A stretch of DNA of 64,000 bases, from contig NZ_AQXG01000002.1 in the NCBI RefSeq assembly GCF_000375425.1, forward strand, positions 451,712-515,711, written 5' to 3'. A program made the position numbers and the translations under genes. The number at the start of each line of letters is the position of its first letter. Position 1 is the stretch's first letter. A model generated the notes under the pieces. That model was not told the origin of the DNA. It did no database searches and saw only the letters and a list, made by a program, of their open reading frames with translations. Shown in pieces: positions 60,195-64,000 of this stretch. The DNA is from Gracilimonas tropica DSM 19535. GTDB taxonomy: Bacteria > Bacteroidota > Rhodothermia > Balneolales > Balneolaceae.

Positions 60195-62864
60195 ATGGCT
60201 GGCAAGAAAAAACAAACTCCGCTGATGCGGCAGTATTTTCAGATCAAAGACGAACATCCGGGCACCATTTTGCTTTTCCGGGTAGGAGATTTTTACGAGA
60301 CTTTTGCCGACGATGCCCAACTCATCAGCAAGGAATTGGGAATTACGCTTACCAAGCGCAATAACGGCGGCGACCAAACTCCCCTGGCCGGATTCCCTTA
60401 CCACGCGCTGGATAATTATCTTCCTAAGCTGGTCAAAAAAGGGCATAAAGTAGCTGTTTGCGAGCAGACCGAAGATCCGGACGAAGCCAAAAAAGCCGGA
60501 CGGAAAATTGTAACCCGAGAGGTGACCGAAATCACAACGCCCGGCGTCACCATGTCGGAAAAGTTGCTGGATCATAAGCGGAATAATTACATCGCTTCCC
60601 TGCATTGGGATGGCTCCACCATCGGTGTGGCGTTTTCGGATATTTCTACGGGTGAATTTGCGCTTAGTCATATTAAAGAAGAACATTTGGATAATTTCCT
60701 GGCGGCCATTCAGCCTTCGGAGATCCTGGTTCAGCAAAAGAAGAAAAACAAGCTGGATGAATCGCTCACTCACCACAATATTTCCTATATCGAGGATTGG
60801 GTGTATGATGGCGATTACGGCTACAACTTACTCACCGATCATTTTGAAACCCATTCCCTGAAAGGATTTGGAGTCGAGAATCTGGAAATTGCTCATGTGG
60901 CAGCGGGTTCGCTAATGCATTATATGCAGGAAACGCAGAAGGCGTATTTACGTCACCTGCGCCGGTTGTATGCCTATGAAAGCAATGAATTCATGAGTCT
61001 GGATGCGTCTACCAAACGCAACCTGGAACTCACGGCCAGCATACAGGAAGGCGGAACCGAAGGTACGTTGATCTCGATTTTGGATGATACTTGTACGGCC
61101 ATGGGTGGCCGATTATTGAGAAGATGGATCATGCGTCCGCTTAAGCGACTGAAGCCCATCCAACAGCGCCTGGATGCCGTCGAAAAACTCTATAACAGCA
61201 ACGAGATCCGTAAAACGCTGCGGGAAGAACTCGAACAGATCGGTGATATGGAGCGACTCATTTCCCGCATTTGTGTCGGACGGACCAACGCCCGTGATGT
61301 TGTTCAACTGAAGTTATCGCTGGCTCAGATCCCAAGACTTAAAAGTCAGATCTCAGCTATTGATGATCCGCTGCTGCAAGATATTTTATCACGACTGAAA
61401 TTGTTGATTGAAGTGCAGGAACGCATCGGTTCAGCCCTGAAAGAAGATCCGCCGGCCAGTGTGCGCGATGGCGGGATGATTGCCGATGCGTTCAATGACG
61501 AACTGGATGAACTTCGTGATGTGGCCAAGAACGGGAAAAAGTATATCGCTGAGATCAAAGACGATCTGGCTAAAAAACACAATATTCCTTCACTAAAAAT
61601 TGGCTACAACAAAGTGTTTGGTTACTACATCGAGGTGACCAACACGCACAAGGATAAAGTGCCCGAAAGCTTCATCCGTAAGCAAACGCTGGTGAATTCT
61701 GAGCGGTACATTACTCCGGAATTGAAGGAAGTTGAGGAGAAAGTTTTATCGGCTGAAGAACGAAGCAAAACACTGGAATATGAGTTGTTTGAAGAACTCC
61801 GACTTTGGGTCGCTGAGTTTGCCGATGACATCCAGCAGATCTCCCAAGCCATTGCCGAACTCGACTGTTTACAGGGATTTGCTGAAGTCGCCTTCCGGAA
61901 TAATTATGCCAAGCCGGAAGTGGGCGACCATGAAGAAATTGATATCAAAAAAGGCCGGCATCCCGTGGTTGAAAAATCACTTCCAATGGGTGAGCCGTTT
62001 ATTCCCAACGACATCAAGCTGGATAATGAAAACGATCAGATTCTCATTATCACCGGACCGAATATGGCGGGTAAGAGTATCATTTTGCGTCAAACGGGAC
62101 TGATCGTCTTGCTGGCTCAGGTGGGAAGTTTTGTCCCGGCAAAATCGGCCAATATTGGATTGGTGGATAAGATCTTCACCAGAGTGGGCGCTTCCGATAA
62201 TCTGGCTGCAGGAGAAAGTACCTTCTTGGTGGAGATGAACGAAGCCGCCAATATTTTGAATAACGCCACTCCCCGATCCTTGATTCTTTTGGATGAAGTC
62301 GGTCGTGGTACTTCCACTTTTGATGGATTGAGTATCGCGTGGTCTTTGGCGGAATATTTGCACAATCACGCTCCCGTAGCTGCCAAAACATTGTTTGCCA
62401 CCCACTATCATGAATTGAATGAGCTGGAGCAAATGTACGAGCGCACCAAAAACTACAACGTGCAGGTGAAAGAGCACGACGGAAAAGTAGTTTTTCTGCG
62501 TAAATTAGTGGCAGGAGGAGCCGATCACAGTTACGGAATTCAGGTAGCTGATATGGCCGGATTACCACAGGTGGTGATCGAGCGAGCGAAGGAGATACTG
62601 AAAAATCTGGAAAGCCACAGTCTCGATATCACCAACAAAAATGGTTCGATTGAGAAGGAAGCATCATCCAAAAAAGAAGCGACTAAAAATCTTTCAGAAA
62701 AAGTAGAAAAGCAGCCGGAAACTTCCCAGATGTCTATGTTCCAGACTCATGTGGATCCGCGCATTGAAACCGTACTGAATAAACTCGAAGCGACTGATCC
62801 TAACAGGATGACACCGATCGAGGCGCTGATGATGATCACGGAATTGAAGAAATTAGTCGATTGA
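60195..62864 (+). CDS. mutS: DNA mismatch repair protein MutS
   Basis: An 889-residue MutS. The mismatch-contacting F33-x-E35 lies in GDFYET, near RVGDFYETF. The ATPase domain has GPNMAGKSIILRQ (Walker A), LILLDEVGRGTSTFDG (Walker B and signature), and FATHYHELNEL. A C-terminal extension with Lys/Glu-rich linker precedes a short tail (MTPIEALMMITELKKLV) for dimer and MutL contact. It recognises mismatches after replication. Codons are slightly richer in G and C than in some neighbours. Confidence 0.98.
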   Translation: MAGKKKQTPLMRQYFQIKDEHPGTILLFRVGDFYETFADDAQLISKELGITLTKRNNGGDQTPLAGFPYHALDNYLPKLVKKGHKVAVCEQTEDPDEAKKAGRKIVTREVTEITTPGVTMSEKLLDHKRNNYIASLHWDGSTIGVAFSDISTGEFALSHIKEEHLDNFLAAIQPSEILVQQKKKNKLDESLTHHNISYIEDWVYDGDYGYNLLTDHFETHSLKGFGVENLEIAHVAAGSLMHYMQETQKAYLRHLRRLYAYESNEFMSLDASTKRNLELTASIQEGGTEGTLISILDDTCTAMGGRLLRRWIMRPLKRLKPIQQRLDAVEKLYNSNEIRKTLREELEQIGDMERLISRICVGRTNARDVVQLKLSLAQIPRLKSQISAIDDPLLQDILSRLKLLIEVQERIGSALKEDPPASVRDGGMIADAFNDELDELRDVAKNGKKYIAEIKDDLAKKHNIPSLKIGYNKVFGYYIEVTNTHKDKVPESFIRKQTLVNSERYITPELKEVEEKVLSAEERSKTLEYELFEELRLWVAEFADDIQQISQAIAELDCLQGFAEVAFRNNYAKPEVGDHEEIDIKKGRHPVVEKSLPMGEPFIPNDIKLDNENDQILIITGPNMAGKSIILRQTGLIVLLAQVGSFVPAKSANIGLVDKIFTRVGASDNLAAGESTFLVEMNEAANILNNATPRSLILLDEVGRGTSTFDGLSIAWSLAEYLHNHAPVAAKTLFATHYHELNELEQMYERTKNYNVQVKEHDGKVVFLRKLVAGGADHSYGIQVADMAGLPQVVIERAKEILKNLESHSLDITNKNGSIEKEASSKKEATKNLSEKVEKQPETSQMSMFQTHVDPRIETVLNKLEATDPNRMTPIEALMMITELKKLVD

Positions 62865-62893
62865 AGAAAATTGCTTTATTAAGCCAGTGAGAA

Positions 62894-63043
62894 AGTCCTC
62901 CCTTGAGGGAGGTGCCGGAGTGAGTGAATACGAACTCGGAAGGAGGGTGTTTGTGGTAAAAGTATCAAGGCCTTGGCACCAACACCCCACGAAATTCAAA
63001 AAAGGAACAACTTTTTTGAATTGTTCTCCCCTCAAGGGAAGAC
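62894..63043. repeat. About 150-bp element with terminal inverted repeats between mutS and era
   Basis: The left arm 62894-62911 is complementary to the right arm 63026-63043 in 15 of 18 positions, both built around CCCTTGAGGG. Inside lies ATTCAAAAAAG at 62994-63004, a perfect 11-bp match to 63011-63021. CCTCCCTTGAGGGAGG at 62896-62911 is itself a palindrome. A frame through the element reads into era but is not counted as its start. It resembles the element at 2992-3159. Confidence 0.65.
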
Positions 63044-63074
63044 TCATTACAATCCCAGATTATTCAGAAACTTT

Positions 63075-63965
63075 ATGCCAGAAACCAAAGCTCACAAATC
63101 CGGATACGTTGCCATCATAGGGAAGCCGAATGCGGGGAAATCTACGCTTATGAATTACATTTTGGGGGCTAAGATCTCCATCACCACGCACAAGGCGCAG
63201 ACGACCCGGCATCAAATCGTAGGCATCTTTTCGGATGAAGATACACAGATCATTTTCCTGGATACACCGGGCGTTATTTCTCCTAAATACGAACTGCAAA
63301 AGGCCATGATGAAAACGGTTGAGCGGGCCCGTAGTGATGCCGATGTAATTCTTTTCATCCACGATCCGATGGATAAGCATCCCACCGATGACGTGATCGA
63401 GCTCATCAAATCCATTAACAAGCCGGTGTATTTGGTGGTCAACAAAATGGACGTGGCCAATGAGGAAAAAGCGAGGGAGTCGGCTGAGGAAATTGAAGCA
63501 AAGCTGAAAATTCGTTCCACACATTACGTTTCTGCAACGGCGGGAACCGGAGTGAAGGAATTGATGGAAGATATACGAAGCAGTTTACTGCCCGGGCCTC
63601 CCTTCTACCCCAAAGAAGATCTGAGCGAACATCCGGTTCGGTTTTTTGTTTCCGAGCTGATCCGCGAGCAGATATTCCTGCAATTTCACCAGGAAATTCC
63701 GTATTCCTGTACCGTGGAAATTGCCTCTTACGATGCGGATGTTGACATCGATCGTATTCTTGCCGATATCATAGTAAATCAAAAATCACAAAAGGGAATG
63801 CTAATTGGGAAAGGAGGTTCGGCTATCAAAGAACTGGGGATTGAGGCGCGTAAATCCATCGAAGAATTTATTGGCAAGCAGGTGTATTTAGAGCTTCATG
63901 TTAAAGTCCGCGAGAAATGGAGAGAGAAAGAAAATTGGGTACGGAATCTGGGGTATGGGAAGTAG
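63075..63965 (+). CDS. era: GTPase Era
   Basis: A 296-residue GTPase for 16S rRNA maturation. ATG at 63075 (MPETKAHKSG) is chosen over an in-frame ATG at 62973 because the extra 34 residues would be coded by the repeat. G1 is GKPNAGKST (16-24), G2 is near THKAQTTRH, G3 is DTPG, G4 is NKMD, G5 is SATAGTG. The C-terminal KH domain has IVNQKSQKGMLIGKGGSAIK. Length matches the family. Confidence 0.97.
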   Translation: MPETKAHKSGYVAIIGKPNAGKSTLMNYILGAKISITTHKAQTTRHQIVGIFSDEDTQIIFLDTPGVISPKYELQKAMMKTVERARSDADVILFIHDPMDKHPTDDVIELIKSINKPVYLVVNKMDVANEEKARESAEEIEAKLKIRSTHYVSATAGTGVKELMEDIRSSLLPGPPFYPKEDLSEHPVRFFVSELIREQIFLQFHQEIPYSCTVEIASYDADVDIDRILADIIVNQKSQKGMLIGKGGSAIKELGIEARKSIEEFIGKQVYLELHVKVREKWREKENWVRNLGYGK

Positions 63966-64000
63966 TGGACTGGAAAGTGGATGACACGGATTAAGCGGGC
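63966..64000. repeat. Start of a probable dispersed intergenic repeat
   Basis: The last bases of the window contain GGATGACACGGATTAAGCGG, which recalls the CGGATGACACGGATT-type repeat seen between genes in Bacteroidota and other bacteria. Only one end is visible, and this rests on memory. Confidence 0.3.

Noticed and set aside
59956..60225. 89-codon frame before and into mutS
   Set aside because: It uses a TTG start, overlaps the mutS start in another frame and is read mostly from palindromic repeat sequence.
62973..63074. N-terminal extension of era
   Set aside because: The extra 34 residues are encoded by the inverted-repeat element; Era homologues start near MPETKAHKSG.

Overview
The window looks like chromosomal DNA from a member of the Bacteroidota/Balneolota group, possibly a marine Balneola- or Gracilimonas-like organism. 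The support is two TonB-dependent SusC/SusD loci, each driven by an ECF sigma/FecR pair; the divergent Bacteroidota-type GlmU homologue beside glmS; a tRNA promoter of the form TTG-N21-TAnnTTTG; weak Shine-Dalgarno sequences; and several structured short intergenic repeats. The genus is inferred from gene content only. No phage, insertion sequence, CRISPR array or origin was recognised.

Layout. 1-2944 (+): end of a cbb3 oxidase operon (ccoP 3' end, ccoG, fixH, a SafE-like membrane protein). 2945-5833: a structured repeat, a YjjG-like HAD phosphatase, and a LemA-TPM-TPM set of envelope proteins. 5908-7600 (-): an Lrp-type regulator overlapping a methionine gamma-lyase-like gene, with an 11-bp inverted repeat in front. 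7872-14024 (-): ankyrin protein, fmt-def-ruvX, a HU-like protein, rel/spoT and an outer-membrane barrel. 14145-30273 (-): a large amino-sugar polysaccharide locus containing nagB, a secreted PIG-L deacetylase, ECF sigma, FecR, SusC, SusD, a second secreted PIG-L deacetylase, a FucP/NagP-like transporter, a ROK kinase, a YetA/PcRGLX-like lipoprotein and a DASS transporter. 30561-33326 (+): tRNA-Leu(UAA), a lone receiver protein and an M1 peptidase. 33343-36942 (-): pdxJ, a GntR regulator and a Upf1-like helicase.

37201-46400 (+) is a second Sus-like locus. It carries ECF sigma, FecR, SusC, SusD and an SH3-NlpC/P60 lipoprotein, preceded by a serine beta-lactamase-fold hydrolase. No glycoside hydrolase is visible; its hydrolases are of cell-wall/peptide type, so it may scavenge peptides or murein fragments. 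46403-49543 holds the divergent GlmU-like/GlmS pair for UDP-GlcNAc synthesis. 49544-53480 has a candidate 24-residue membrane protein, an HPt protein, a GNAT, a holin-4-like membrane protein, an NAD-type isocitrate dehydrogenase and a PQQ-type sugar dehydrogenase lipoprotein. 53583-59731 has a DASH cryptochrome with DUF3253 and DUF2256 partners, an SDR, a DUF6580 membrane protein, YceI, DUF4168, a 3-methyladenine glycosylase and YihY. 60195-63965 carries mutS and era, separated by a roughly 150-bp element with terminal inverted repeats.

The two Sus-like loci are the most interesting accessory content. In both, an STN-bearing SusC probably signals through FecR to an ECF sigma factor. In the minus-strand locus the susCD pair is bracketed by two terminators, which should separate its transcription from the regulators before it and the enzymes after it.
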